Positions 33,452 through 43,585 of a stretch of 64,000 bases of DNA are shown one piece after another. A model generated the notes under the pieces. The model did no database searches, was not told the origin of the DNA, and worked only from the letters and a program-made list of their open reading frames with translations. The first letter of the stretch is position 1. Every line of letters begins with the position of its first letter. The position numbers and the translations under genes are program-made. The stretch is from Streptomyces luteogriseus (GTDB lineage: Bacteria; Actinomycetota; Actinomycetes; Streptomycetales; Streptomycetaceae). The stretch covers positions 3,472,001 to 3,536,000 of the forward strand of contig NZ_JACHMS010000001.1 of the NCBI RefSeq assembly GCF_014205055.1. The letters are read 5' to 3'.

Positions 33452-34660
33452 ATGCCCGCAGATCTCGCCGTCATCGGACTCGGCGCGTACGGCCTGCCCC
33501 TGGCCCAGGCCGCAGTCGCCGCAGGCATCCCCACCATCGGCTACCGGACCGGACCCGAGGCGGGCTCGCTCAGCCCCGCCGAGCTGCGCCGGATGCTCTC
33601 GGGGGGCTTCCGGCCGACCACCGACCCGGCCGAGCTCGGCCGGGTGCGCACGGCGGTCATCTGCGTACCGACGCCGCGGGGAGCGGACGGCGGGCTCGAC
33701 CTGAGCCAGCTGGAAGCGGCCGCCCGCACCCTGGCCGCCCATCTGCGCCCGCACACCACGGTGATCCTGGAGTCACCCGTGTCCCCGGGGACCACGGAGG
33801 ACTTCCTGCGTCCGCTCCTCGAAGAGGGCTCCGGACTGCGCGCGGGCCGCGACTTCCACCTCGCGTACTCCCCCAGCCGTGTCGACCCCGGCAACCGCGA
33901 CGTCACGCCGGCCACCACCCCCAAGGTCATCGGCGGCCTCACCCCGGCCTGCACCGAGTCGGCCGCCGCGTTCCACGGACGGCTGACCGACAAGGTGGTA
34001 CGCGCGCGTGGCCTCCGCGAGGCGGAGACCGTGCAGCTGCTGGAGACCAACTACCGGCACGTGAACATCGCCCTGGTCAACGAGATGGCCGTCCTCTGCA
34101 ACGACCTGGGCGTCGACCTGTGGGACGTCATCCGCTGCGCGGAGACCAAGCCGTTCGGCTTCCAGGCCTTCCGCCCGGGCCCCGGCGTCGGCGGCCACTC
34201 CGTCCCCCAGGACATGACCACCGGCGGCGGCCGCGGCCTGCGCATGGTGGAACTGGCCCAAGAGGTCAACAACCGCATGCCGGGCTACGTCGTCCAGCGC
34301 GCCGCCGCGCTCCTCAACGAACACGGCAAGTCGGCCCGGGGCGCCCGCGTGCTCCTCCTCGGCGTCACCTACAAGCCCGACCTCGCCGACCTCCAGGGCA
34401 CGCCCGCCCAGGAGATCGCCCTGCGCCTGATGGAACTGGGCGCCTCGGTCAGCTACCACGACCCCCACGTCCCCGCCTGGAGGGTCCTCGACCGCCCCAT
34501 CCCCCGCGCGGACTCCCTCTACGAGGCAGCGGCCGACGCGGACCTGACCATCCTGCTCCAGCAGCACCGCACCTACGACCTCCAGGGCCTGTCGGTGAAG
34601 GCCCAGCTGCTGCTGGACACGCGGGGCGCCGCGCCCACGGGAGCGGCACACCGGCTCTGA
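33452..34660 (+). CDS. UDP-glucose/UDP-ManNAc dehydrogenase homologue lacking catalytic residues
   Basis: Across 402 residues the three-domain UDP-sugar dehydrogenase layout is kept: NAD fold AVIGLGAYGLPLAQA, ESPVSPGTTE, central helix, LLGVTYKPDLADLQGTPA. The catalytic residues are not. The family Cys in GxGxGGxCxPxD is Ser250 (GVGGHSVPQD). The helix motif KLxxNT reads QLLETN, so both the catalytic Lys and Asn are replaced. It is therefore unlikely to perform the two-step oxidation and may be a binding protein, a regulator or a different dehydrogenase. There are no polysaccharide genes next to it. Confidence 0.82.
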   Translation: MPADLAVIGLGAYGLPLAQAAVAAGIPTIGYRTGPEAGSLSPAELRRMLSGGFRPTTDPAELGRVRTAVICVPTPRGADGGLDLSQLEAAARTLAAHLRPHTTVILESPVSPGTTEDFLRPLLEEGSGLRAGRDFHLAYSPSRVDPGNRDVTPATTPKVIGGLTPACTESAAAFHGRLTDKVVRARGLREAETVQLLETNYRHVNIALVNEMAVLCNDLGVDLWDVIRCAETKPFGFQAFRPGPGVGGHSVPQDMTTGGGRGLRMVELAQEVNNRMPGYVVQRAAALLNEHGKSARGARVLLLGVTYKPDLADLQGTPAQEIALRLMELGASVSYHDPHVPAWRVLDRPIPRADSLYEAAADADLTILLQQHRTYDLQGLSVKAQLLLDTRGAAPTGAAHRL

Positions 34661-34674
34661 GGGGGCCGGACAAG

Positions 34675-34710
34675 AAGGGCCGGTCACCCCACCCGGGGTG
34701 ACCGGCCCTT
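34675..34710. terminator. Bidirectional terminator, 16-bp stem
   Basis: A perfect inverted repeat (34675-34690 with 34695-34710) with an ACCC loop lies between the convergent UDP-sugar dehydrogenase homologue and guaB3. Confidence 0.88.
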
Positions 34711-34727
34711 CCACGTTCCCGGGCGGC

Positions 34728-35852
34728 CTACCGCCGGTGCTGCGAGTCCGCCACCGTCACCTCGACGCGCTGGAACTCCTTCAGCTCGCTGTAGCCGGTG
34801 GTGGCCATGGCGCGGCGCAGGGCGCCGAAGAGGTTCATGGAGCCGTCGGGGGTGTGGGACGGGCCGGTGAGGATCTCCTCGAGGGTCCCGACCGTGCCGA
34901 GGTCGACCTTCTTGCCGCGCGGGAGCTCCTCGTTCACGGCCTCCATGCCCCAGTGGTGCCCCTTGCCCGGACCGTCGGTCGCGCGCGCGAGCGGGGAGCC
35001 CATCATGACCGCGTCGGCGCCGCAGGCGATCGCCTTGGGCAGGTCGCCGGACCAGCCGACACCGCCGTCCGCGATCACGTGCACGTACCGGCCGCCGGAC
35101 TCGTCCATGTAGTCACGGCGGGCGGCGGCCACGTCCGCGACCGCCGTGGCCATCGGGACCTGGATGCCGAGCACGTTGCGCGTGGTGTGCGCGGCGCCGC
35201 CGCCGAAGCCGACCAGCACGCCGGCCGCGCCGGTGCGCATCAGGTGCAGGGCCGCGGTGTACGTGGCGCAACCGCCGACGATCACCGGGACGTCCAGCTC
35301 GTAGATGAACTGCTTCAGGTTCAGCGGCTCGTGCGCACCGGAGACGTGCTCCGCCGAGACCGTCGTACCGCGGATGACGAAGATGTCCACGCCCGCGTCC
35401 ACGACGGCCTTGGAGAACTGGGCGGTGCGCTGCGGGGAGAGCGCCGCGGCGGTGACGACGCCGGAGTCGCGCACCTCCTTGATGCGCTGCCCGATCAGCT
35501 CCTCCTTGATGGGAGCCGCGTAGATCTCCTGCAGACGGCGGGTCGCGGTCTCCGAGTCCAGCCCGGCGATCTCGTCGAGCAGCGGCTGCGGGTCCTCGTG
35601 GCGCGTCCACAGGCCCTCGAGGTTCAGCACGCCGAGGCCGCCGAGCTCGCCGATGCGGATCGCGGTGGCCGGGGAGACGACCGAGTCCATGGGGGCGGCC
35701 AGGAAGGGCAGCTCGAAGCGGTAGGCGTCGATCTGCCAGGCGATCGAGACCTCCTTCGGGTCCCGCGTACGGCGGCTGGGGACGACGGCGATGTCGTCGA
35801 AGGCGTACGCCCGGCGGCCGCGCTTGCCGCGCCCGATCTCGATCTCAGTCAC
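34728..35852 (-). CDS. guaB3: GuaB3 family IMP dehydrogenase-related protein
   Basis: This 374-residue TIM-barrel protein belongs to the IMPDH/GMP-reductase superfamily and has no CBS domains. Family features include DDIAVVPSRRTRDP, LAAPMDSVVSP and VIADGGVGWSGDLPKAIACGADAVMMGSP. The loop that carries the catalytic Cys in IMPDH (GSICTTR) reads GGAAHTTR here, with no Cys, as I recall for mycobacterial GuaB3. IMP dehydrogenase or GMP reductase chemistry therefore cannot be assumed. It starts at GTG (35852) and lies just downstream of guaB with an intervening hairpin. Confidence 0.93.
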   Translation of the reverse strand: MTEIEIGRGKRGRRAYAFDDIAVVPSRRTRDPKEVSIAWQIDAYRFELPFLAAPMDSVVSPATAIRIGELGGLGVLNLEGLWTRHEDPQPLLDEIAGLDSETATRRLQEIYAAPIKEELIGQRIKEVRDSGVVTAAALSPQRTAQFSKAVVDAGVDIFVIRGTTVSAEHVSGAHEPLNLKQFIYELDVPVIVGGCATYTAALHLMRTGAAGVLVGFGGGAAHTTRNVLGIQVPMATAVADVAAARRDYMDESGGRYVHVIADGGVGWSGDLPKAIACGADAVMMGSPLARATDGPGKGHHWGMEAVNEELPRGKKVDLGTVGTLEEILTGPSHTPDGSMNLFGALRRAMATTGYSELKEFQRVEVTVADSQHRR

Positions 35853-35910
35853 GTCTGTGGCCTTTCCCTGATGCGTTGCAGCGTCTTCCAGTATCGCCGA
35901 CGGGCACGAC

Positions 35911-35943
35911 GAGGGCGGCCCCGGATGCCCCGGAGCCGCCCTC
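35911..35943 (-). terminator. Hairpin between guaB and guaB3
   Basis: GAGGGCGGC (35911-35919) pairs with GCCGCCCTC (35935-35943), and inner CCGG segments can extend the stem. It lies 15 bp after the guaB stop and probably terminates or attenuates guaB transcription before guaB3. Confidence 0.65.
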
Positions 35944-35957
35944 GGAAGGCCGAGCCG

Positions 35958-37505
<1,548 letters not shown>

Positions 37506-37616
37506 CTAACGGGAAGCGCGGCTGTCTCATTCCACGGTTCCGCCCCGCTCCGGGCTTCGTATGTTCGTACGGAAGCGGCGCACCGCCTGTTCAGCAGGGG
37601 GGTTGTTGAAGCGGGG

Positions 37617-38294
37617 CTACTGCTCGGCCAGCGCCCGCAGCCGGCTCAGAGCCCGGTGCTGAGCCACCCGGACCGCACCGGGTGACATTCCCAACATCTG
37701 GCCGGTCTCCTCGGCTGTCAGCCCGACCGCGATCCGCAGCAGCAGCAGTTCCCGCTGGTTCTCGGGGAGGTTGGCCAGGAGCTTCTTGGCCCATTCCGCG
37801 TCGCTGCTGAGCAGGGCGCGCTCCTCAGGACCCAGGGAGTCGTCGGGGCGCTCGGGCATCTCGTCGGAGGGGACGGCCGTCGAGCCGGGGTGCCGCATGG
37901 CCGCGCGCTGCAGGTCGGCGACCTTGTGAGCGGCGATGGCGAAGACGAACGCCTCGAAGGGACGCCCGGTGTCCCGGTAGCGGGGCAGCGCGAGCAGCAC
38001 CGCCACGCAGACCTCCTGCGCGAGGTCCTCCACGAAGTGCCGCGCGTCGCCCGGGAGACGGGACAGACGGGTGCGGCAATAGCGCAGGGCCAGGGGGTGG
38101 ACATGGGCGAGCAGGTCGTGCGTCGCCTGCTCGTCCCCGTCGACGGCGCGATGGACGAGCGCACCGATCGCGCCCTGGGCATGGGCCGCCTCGTCGTCGC
38201 GCATCGGTCCATGGTGCCTTGCGGCCGCAGGGTCCGCGGCACCGCGCCCGTTGTTGTGCACCGAAGCGTTATGAGCAGGTGCGCCGGCACTCAT
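37617..38294 (-). CDS. ECF RNA polymerase sigma factor, SigD/ShbA type
   Basis: Start placed at MSAGAPAHN (38294) behind GGGGAGGG (225 residues). ATGs at 38345 and 38204 are alternatives. Region 2 is [16 protein letters not shown] to [16 protein letters not shown]. Region 4 is [41 protein letters not shown]. Its place next to guaB and a WhiB-family gene matches SigD of M. tuberculosis. By position and size it also matches ShbA, known in S. griseus to drive transcription of the principal sigma gene hrdB. No anti-sigma gene is adjacent. The family is certain; the ShbA identity is inferred. Confidence 0.88.
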   Translation of the reverse strand: MSAGAPAHNASVHNNGRGAADPAAARHHGPMRDDEAAHAQGAIGALVHRAVDGDEQATHDLLAHVHPLALRYCRTRLSRLPGDARHFVEDLAQEVCVAVLLALPRYRDTGRPFEAFVFAIAAHKVADLQRAAMRHPGSTAVPSDEMPERPDDSLGPEERALLSSDAEWAKKLLANLPENQRELLLLRIAVGLTAEETGQMLGMSPGAVRVAQHRALSRLRALAEQ

Positions 38295-38655
38295 CCCCTG
38301 CGCCCTCCCCTTCCGCTCGACCGACTCGTCCCCGAGGAACTCCACACCCTCAAGGATGCGGCATCCGCGGCGAAACGAGCAGCGGGCCTCCGACGGACCC
38401 CCGGTCCACCCGCGCCCACCTGGTGTTCCGTGCTCTCACCACGACAGCTGGGACCTGCCGTTCGGATCATCCCGGGGACGTCGGCCCGCGCCCACGCCCT
38501 CCCGGGCTCTCGGCCTCGCCCGGGCGGGAGTGGCTCCCTGTCGGCGTTGCCGTCGGCCGCCGGCTCCGGTCCGCGCGGGGGCATCCAGGTGCCCCCGCTC
38601 TCCGACCCTCGCCGGAGGCCGCGCGTCGAAGCCGACCCGATCCGAAGGACAGGCC
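38295..38655. other. Intergenic region between bldM and the sigma factor gene
   Basis: About 360 bp without a credible gene; the frames crossing it have no ribosome site or homology. It must contain the promoter for the minus-strand sigma factor gene. bldM ends at its left border, but no strong terminator hairpin was found. Confidence 0.4.
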
Positions 38656-39267
38656 CTAGCGCACCAGACCCCACCGGAAGCCGAGCGCCACGGCATGGGC
38701 CCGGTCCGAGGCGCCCAGCTTCTTGAACAGGCGCCGGGCGTGCGTCTTGACGGTGTCCTCGGAGAGGAACAGCTCGCGGCCGATCTCGGCGTTCGAGCGG
38801 CCGTGGCTCATGCCTTCGAGGACCTGGATCTCACGCGCCGTGAGCGTGGGCGCCGCGCCCATCTCGGCCGAGCGCAGCCGACGCGGGGCGAGCCGCCAGG
38901 TCGGGTCGGCCAGGGCCTGGGTCACCGTCGCGCGCAGTTCCGCGCGGGAGGCGTCCTTGTGCAGATAGCCGCGGGCACCGGCGGCGACCGCGAGGGCCAC
39001 GCCGTCCAGGTCCTCGGCGACGGTGAGCATGATGATGCGCGCACCGGGGTCCGCGGACAGCAGCCGCCGGACCGTCTCGACGCCGCCCAGTCCGGGCATG
39101 CGTACGTCCATCAGAATCAGGTCCGAGCGGTCGGCCCCCCAGCGGCGGAGGACTTCCTCGCCGTTGGCCGCCGTCGTCACGCGCTCTACGCCGGGCACGG
39201 TCGCGACCGCGCGACGGAGCGCCTCTCGGGCAAGCGGGGAGTCGTCACAGACGAGGACGGATGTCAT
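38656..39267 (-). CDS. bldM: Developmental response regulator BldM
   Basis: BldM is an orphan LuxR-type response regulator needed for aerial hyphae formation. As a homodimer it activates an early gene set, and as a BldM-WhiI heterodimer a late sporulation set. The 203 residues match the known protein closely: receiver VLVCDDSPLAREALRRAV with Asp in LILMDVRMPGLGG, switch Lys in YLHKDASR, and HTH LTAREIQVLEGMSHGRSNAEI. Its receiver is atypical and activity is thought not to need phosphorylation. The GGAGGGCGGTC site fixes the start. It diverges from whiD. Confidence 0.97.
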   Translation of the reverse strand: MTSVLVCDDSPLAREALRRAVATVPGVERVTTAANGEEVLRRWGADRSDLILMDVRMPGLGGVETVRRLLSADPGARIIMLTVAEDLDGVALAVAAGARGYLHKDASRAELRATVTQALADPTWRLAPRRLRSAEMGAAPTLTAREIQVLEGMSHGRSNAEIGRELFLSEDTVKTHARRLFKKLGASDRAHAVALGFRWGLVR

Positions 39268-39647
39268 GACCGCCCTCCGCAGCTGATGCGCGTCACCTTG
39301 AGCCTCCAGGCTGGTACGAAATCGTCACCTGTGCGGTCGACCGTCTCGGACACCCGTCCGAGCGCTTGTTCCTTCAACCGCCTCGCACTCTCAACGACGG
39401 TCACTCGAAAGAGTTACGGGGGTGGCTGCCATCTTCGGCACTCTACGTGAGGGGGCGGACACGGTGCAGATATGCGCAGCGGACCCTCGAACTTTCATCA
39501 CAACCTATGCCCCATTCAGACCCATTTCTTCCGCTTTGCCAGTGTCTGGAGCTAGATTCGCAATGAGTCATATTTTCATCTCCTTAGATCGTAGTTGTAC
39601 GGTCGTAGACACCGGATCCGCCCAAAACGGCTACAAGGGGTCACGTA
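39268..39647. promoter_or_regulatory. bldM-whiD divergent regulatory region
   Basis: This 380-bp gap holds the promoters for two developmental genes. It is clearly more A+T-rich at 39440-39650 than the rest of the window. GTCACC-type motifs at 39288 and 39326 lie in the bldM leader and could be half-sites for developmental repressors, but this is weak. No -35/-10 pair was confidently assigned. Confidence 0.45.
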
Positions 39648-39977
39648 ATGGCAGATTTCTCCCGCCTTCCCGGACCGAACGCGGACCTGTGGGACTGGCA
39701 GCTGCTGGCTGCCTGTCGCGGGGTGGACAGCTCGCTGTTCTTCCATCCGGAGGGTGAGCGCGGTGCGGCGAGGAGCGCTCGTGAGAACTCGGCCAAAGAG
39801 GTCTGCATGAGGTGCCCGGTACGCGCCGAGTGCGCTGCCCATGCCCTGGCGGTGCGCGAGCCGTACGGCGTGTGGGGCGGGCTGACCGAGGACGAGCGCG
39901 AAGAGCTCATGGGGCGGGCGCGCAACCGGCTGGTGTCGGCGTCGGCATCGGGCGGGCACACCGCCTCGAACAACTGA
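39648..39977 (+). CDS. whiD: WhiB-family iron-sulfur regulator WhiD
   Basis: WhiD is a WhiB-like protein that binds a [4Fe-4S] cluster and is required for spore maturation and correct septation. It acts as a partner of the principal sigma factor. The four cluster ligands are present (Cys23, Cys53, Cys56, Cys62 in EVCMRCPVRAEC), followed by the GVWGGLTEDE turn and a basic C-terminus. The first about 95 residues match my memory of S. coelicolor WhiD nearly residue for residue. AAGGGG lies 7 nt before the ATG. The gene pair with bldM is conserved in Streptomyces. Confidence 0.97.
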   Translation: MADFSRLPGPNADLWDWQLLAACRGVDSSLFFHPEGERGAARSARENSAKEVCMRCPVRAECAAHALAVREPYGVWGGLTEDEREELMGRARNRLVSASASGGHTASNN

Positions 39978-40039
39978 AGGAACGTTTCTTCGAACGGGCA
40001 CGCGCACGCGTGCCGTTGGTTTTTGACGCGGGTGGGCCG

Positions 40040-40939
40040 CTACTGGCGGCGGGCGGCCCGGGTCAGCTGGTCGAGGGTCGCGGCCACGGCCGGGACCTGC
40101 GCGAGGTCGGGCAGGGTGAGCGCGACGATCTCCCGCCGCACCGCCGGTTCGAGGCGCACGGTGCGCACCCCCCGGGGCCGTACCGACTCGACGGCCAGCT
40201 GGGGCAGCACCGCCACGCCCAGACCGGCGCCGACCAGCCCGACGACGGCCGGATAGTCGTCGGTGGCGAAGTCGATGCGCGGGGTGAACCCGGCCGCCGC
40301 GCACACCTCGACCAGCTGTCCGCGGCAGCGCGGGCAGCCCGCGATCCACGGCTCCTCGGTGAGCTCGCCGATGTCGACGGACTCCGCGCCGGCGAGCCGG
40401 TGCCGCTCCGGCACGAGCGCGACGAGCCGGTCCGACAGCAGCGGCCGTACGACGAGGTCGTCCCACTCCTCCGCGCCCGCCGCCCCCTCGTATCGGAAGG
40501 CGAGCGCCACGTCGCAGTCGCCCTCGCGCAGCAGGCCCACGGAGGCGGGCGGCTCGGCCTCCTCCAGGGAGACGCGGGTGCCGGGGTGCGCCTCGCGCAG
40601 CGCGGCCAGCGCCGTGGGGACCAGGGTGGAGCTGCCGCTGGGGAAGGAGACGAGCCGGACCCGGCCCGCACGCAGCCCGGCGATGGCGGCGACCTCCTCC
40701 TCCGCGGCCGTGAGCCCGGCGAGAATCCCGGAGGCGTGCCGCACCAGGGCCTCACCGGCCTGGGTCAGGCGCATCTCACGACCCGTGCGGATCAGCAGCG
40801 GCGTACCGACGGAGGTTTCCAGGGCCTTCATCTGCTGGCTGACGGCGGGCTGGGTGCAGCCCAGTTCGCGGCCCGCGGCGGAGAAGGAGCCGGTGGTCGC
40901 GACGGCGCGCAGGACGCGGAGATGACGAGCTTCGATCAC
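40040..40939 (-). CDS. LysR-type transcriptional regulator
   Basis: The GTG at 40939 (VIEARHLRVLRAVATTGSF) begins the family's winged HTH at residue 1, giving 299 residues; the longer frame upstream is not coding. The HTH is SFSAAGRELGCTQPAVSQQMKAL, followed by linker helix TQAGEALVRHA and the substrate-binding domain (RVRLVSFPSGSS, ending VGAGLGVAVLPQLA). It diverges from a MOSC gene with 81 bp between starts. LysR regulators commonly control the divergent gene, so control of the MOSC gene is likely; the effector is unknown. Confidence 0.92.
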   Translation of the reverse strand: MIEARHLRVLRAVATTGSFSAAGRELGCTQPAVSQQMKALETSVGTPLLIRTGREMRLTQAGEALVRHASGILAGLTAAEEEVAAIAGLRAGRVRLVSFPSGSSTLVPTALAALREAHPGTRVSLEEAEPPASVGLLREGDCDVALAFRYEGAAGAEEWDDLVVRPLLSDRLVALVPERHRLAGAESVDIGELTEEPWIAGCPRCRGQLVEVCAAAGFTPRIDFATDDYPAVVGLVGAGLGVAVLPQLAVESVRPRGVRTVRLEPAVRREIVALTLPDLAQVPAVAATLDQLTRAARRQ

Positions 40940-41020
40940 CCTTCGAGGATAAGCGACCCTTTGATGAAGATGCGAATAATGCGTCGACGCTTTGGGGTGC
41001 TGTCGCCTACCGTGCGGTGC

Positions 41021-41689
41021 ATGAAGCTTCTGTCTGTGAATCTGGGCCGTGCCGAGGCTGTGCCCTACGCGGACGCCCCGGGGGGCGTGACCGGGATCGA
41101 CAAGCGGCCGGTGGACGGGCCGGTGCGGGTGTCCGCGCCCGGGCCCAAGGGCATCGGCGGGAGCGGGCTGGCCGGTGACGCGGTGTGCAAGCTGGAGCAC
41201 CACGGCGGCGACGACCAGGCGGTGTACGCCATGGCCCGCGAGGACATGGACGAGTGGGAGCGCGAGCTGGGCCGGACGCTGGCCGACGGCGCGTTCGGCG
41301 AGAACCTCACGACCCGTGGGCTGGACGTGTCCGGTGCCCTGATCGGCGAGCGCTGGCGGGTCGGGCCCGAGGTAGTGCTGGAGGTCACCTCCGGGCGGAT
41401 TCCGTGCCGCACGTTCCAGGGCCACATGGACGAGAAGGGCTGGGTGAAGCGGTTCACGCAGCGGGGGGCGCCAGGGGCGTATCTGCGGGTGATCGTGCCC
41501 GGGGAGATCCGTGCGGGCGATGCCGTCGAGATCGTGCACCGGCCCGGGCACGAGGTGACCGTGGCCCTGCAGTTCCGGGCGGTGACGACCGAGCGGACGC
41601 TGCTGCCGCGGCTGCTGGCGGCGGGCGAGGCCCTGCACCCGGAACTGCTGCGGACGGCGCGGGAGTACAAGGAGAGGTACGGGGCCTGA
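41021..41689 (+). CDS. MOSC domain protein (YiiM-like)
   Basis: This 222-residue protein has the MOSC fold: KLEHHGGDDQAVYAMAREDM, FGENLTTRGLDVS, and the conserved Cys in GRIPCRTFQGHM. The C-terminal helical extension is of the YiiM type. MOSC proteins carry sulfur or bind molybdenum cofactor. YiiM homologues reduce N-hydroxylated bases or transfer sulfur with a redox partner. The start at 41021 (MKLLSVNLG) fits the family. It is regulated probably by the divergent LysR protein. Confidence 0.9.
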   Translation: MKLLSVNLGRAEAVPYADAPGGVTGIDKRPVDGPVRVSAPGPKGIGGSGLAGDAVCKLEHHGGDDQAVYAMAREDMDEWERELGRTLADGAFGENLTTRGLDVSGALIGERWRVGPEVVLEVTSGRIPCRTFQGHMDEKGWVKRFTQRGAPGAYLRVIVPGEIRAGDAVEIVHRPGHEVTVALQFRAVTTERTLLPRLLAAGEALHPELLRTAREYKERYGA

Positions 41690-41783
41690 CCGCCGCTCAC
41701 CACGCCCGTCTCCACCGACCCTTCACCACGGACGGCCCCACGGCGAAGCGGATGCACGCAGTCCAGGTCACTAACCTTCTGCC

Positions 41784-42557
41784 ATGACAACGGCTCTGAT
41801 TACGGGATCGACGGCAGGCATCGGGGCCGCGTTCGCGCGGCGACTGGCGGCCGACGGGCACAACCTGGTGCTGGTGGCCCGCGACACCAAGCGGCTGAGG
41901 GAACAGGCGACCGAGCTGCACGACCGGCACGGCATCGAGGCAGAGGTCCTGACGGCCGACCTGGCCGAGGACAAGGGGATCGAGGCGGTGGCCGGACGCC
42001 TCGGTGACCGCAGGAATCCCGTCGACCTCCTGATCAACAACGCCGGATTCGGCAACAAGGGCCGCTACCTGGACGTCTCGATGGCCGACGAGCTGCGCAT
42101 GCTGAAGGTGCACTGCGAGGCGGTGCTGCGGCTGACGTCGGCGGCGACCGAGGCCATGCGCGAGCGGGGCCGGGGCGGCGTGGTCAACGTCGCGTCGGTG
42201 GCCGCCTTCGTCCCCCGGGGCACCTACGGCGCGTCCAAGGCCTGGGTCGTGCAGTTCACCCAGGGCGCGGCACGCGACCTGGCCGGCAGCGGCGTACGGC
42301 TGATGGCGCTCTGCCCGGGGTTCGTGCGCACCGAGTTCCACGACCGGGCCGGGATGGGCACCGACAACATCCCGGGCTGGATGTGGCTCGACGCGGACAA
42401 GCTGGTGGCGGCGGCGCTGCACGATCTGGCGCGCGGCAAGACGCTGTCCGTCCCCGACCCGCGCTACAAGGCGCTGATGGGTGCGGCGAAGCTGGTGCCG
42501 CGCGGGATGCTCGGGGCCGTTTCCTCCAGGACGGGACGGAAGTACGGGCCGCAGTAG
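41784..42557 (+). CDS. Short-chain dehydrogenase/reductase
   Basis: This 257-residue classical SDR has the cofactor motif TGSTAGIGAAFAR, NNAGFG, the Ser in VNVASVAAF, and the catalytic YxxxK as YGASKAW. A C-terminal helical segment (YKALMGAAKLVPRG) is seen in lipid-associated SDRs. The Arg after the second strand (VARDTKR) favours NADP(H). The substrate is not inferable. It lies 94 bp downstream of the MOSC gene on the same strand. Confidence 0.92.
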   Translation: MTTALITGSTAGIGAAFARRLAADGHNLVLVARDTKRLREQATELHDRHGIEAEVLTADLAEDKGIEAVAGRLGDRRNPVDLLINNAGFGNKGRYLDVSMADELRMLKVHCEAVLRLTSAATEAMRERGRGGVVNVASVAAFVPRGTYGASKAWVVQFTQGAARDLAGSGVRLMALCPGFVRTEFHDRAGMGTDNIPGWMWLDADKLVAAALHDLARGKTLSVPDPRYKALMGAAKLVPRGMLGAVSSRTGRKYGPQ

Positions 42558-42667
42558 GCGCGCGTCGGCCGGCTCCTCTTCTACGCCATGAGCCGAGAGG
42601 CACCCGGGCATTCCCCTTGGGACAATGGAACGGTTCACCCGGACCCAGGGGGGCCGGAGGCGAGGCC

Positions 42668-43375
42668 ATGACCTTCGTACAGCTCATCGAATGCAGGACC
42701 AGCCGGCTCGACGAGATGAACCTGCTGATGGACCGGTGGGTCGAGCAGACCAAGGGGAAGCGGACCGCGTCGCACAGTGTGGTGGCGAAGGACCGGGCCG
42801 ATGCCTCGCACATCGTGGAGATCGTGGAGTTCCCGTCGTACGAGGAGGCGATGCGCAACTCCGGGCTGCCGGAGACCGACCGGATCTTCCAGGACATGGT
42901 GGCGCTCTGCGAGGGGCCGCCGACCTTCACGGACCTGGACGTGGTGCGGGACGAGCAGCTGTACGCGGCCACCGCGCGCAGGTTCTTCGAGCTCGCGCCC
43001 GGCCAGGGGAGCGCTCCGCCGTTCAACGACGTGTTCATCGAGGACTACCACGACCACGACCCCGCCAATGTGCAGGACGTGATCGGGCTGGACGCGCTCC
43101 GGCGCGAGGTGGAGGTGTGGCGGGGCGGGTTCGACTTCTCCTTCACCATCGAGGACCAGATGGCCCAGGGCGACCGGGTATGCACAAGGTGGACCTTCCG
43201 TGGCCGCCACACCGGCGAGTTCCTGGGCATCCCGCCGACCGGTCAGGAGGTCACCATGACCGGGACGACCGTCCACCGCTGCACCCCGGACGGGAAGATC
43301 GCCGAGGGCTGGTGGCAGTACGACCGGCTGGGGCTGATGCAGCAGCTCGGGGCGCTGGATCCCGCGGAGCTCTGA
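42668..43375 (+). CDS. SnoaL-like ester cyclase family protein with N-terminal ABM-like half
   Basis: The start ATG 42668 follows GGAGGCGAGG (235 residues). The N-half (FVQLIECRTSRLDEMNLLMDRW, IVEIVEFPSYEEAM) looks like a dimeric alpha/beta-barrel (ABM/EthD-like) domain. The C-half is SnoaL-like: FNDVFIEDYHDHD, VWRGGFDFSFTIEDQM, TRWTFRGRHTGEFLGIPPTG, WWQYDRLGLMQQLG. SnoaL-fold proteins include polyketide cyclases and limonene epoxide hydrolases, but many have unknown substrates. No biosynthetic genes surround it, so it is a stand-alone small-molecule enzyme of unknown use. Confidence 0.85.
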   Translation: MTFVQLIECRTSRLDEMNLLMDRWVEQTKGKRTASHSVVAKDRADASHIVEIVEFPSYEEAMRNSGLPETDRIFQDMVALCEGPPTFTDLDVVRDEQLYAATARRFFELAPGQGSAPPFNDVFIEDYHDHDPANVQDVIGLDALRREVEVWRGGFDFSFTIEDQMAQGDRVCTRWTFRGRHTGEFLGIPPTGQEVTMTGTTVHRCTPDGKIAEGWWQYDRLGLMQQLGALDPAEL

Positions 43376-43585
43376 CCACCCGCCGCTCCCTCGGCCGACG
43401 GACTCGCTCCGCGCCCCTCTTCGCCGTCACGATGCCGATGATCGATGTGTGGGCGGACCTGCCGTTCGCCCAGCGGCCGTCGGGAGGTCGCGGGGATGAT
43501 GTCGAGACAGGTCGCCACGAAGCTGCCGCAGAAGGCACTCACCGCGCATCCGGTGTTGTCGTTGACACCTGGCAAGATGCGCGCC

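Noticed and set aside
39268..39400. GTCACC pairs upstream of bldM as BldD boxes
   Set aside because: Spacing and orientation do not match the published palindromic BldD site well enough to call them.
40940..41638. Upstream extension of the LysR frame
   Set aside because: It overlaps the MOSC gene on the other strand and lacks a ribosome site. LysR proteins begin at the HTH, which fits the GTG at 40939.
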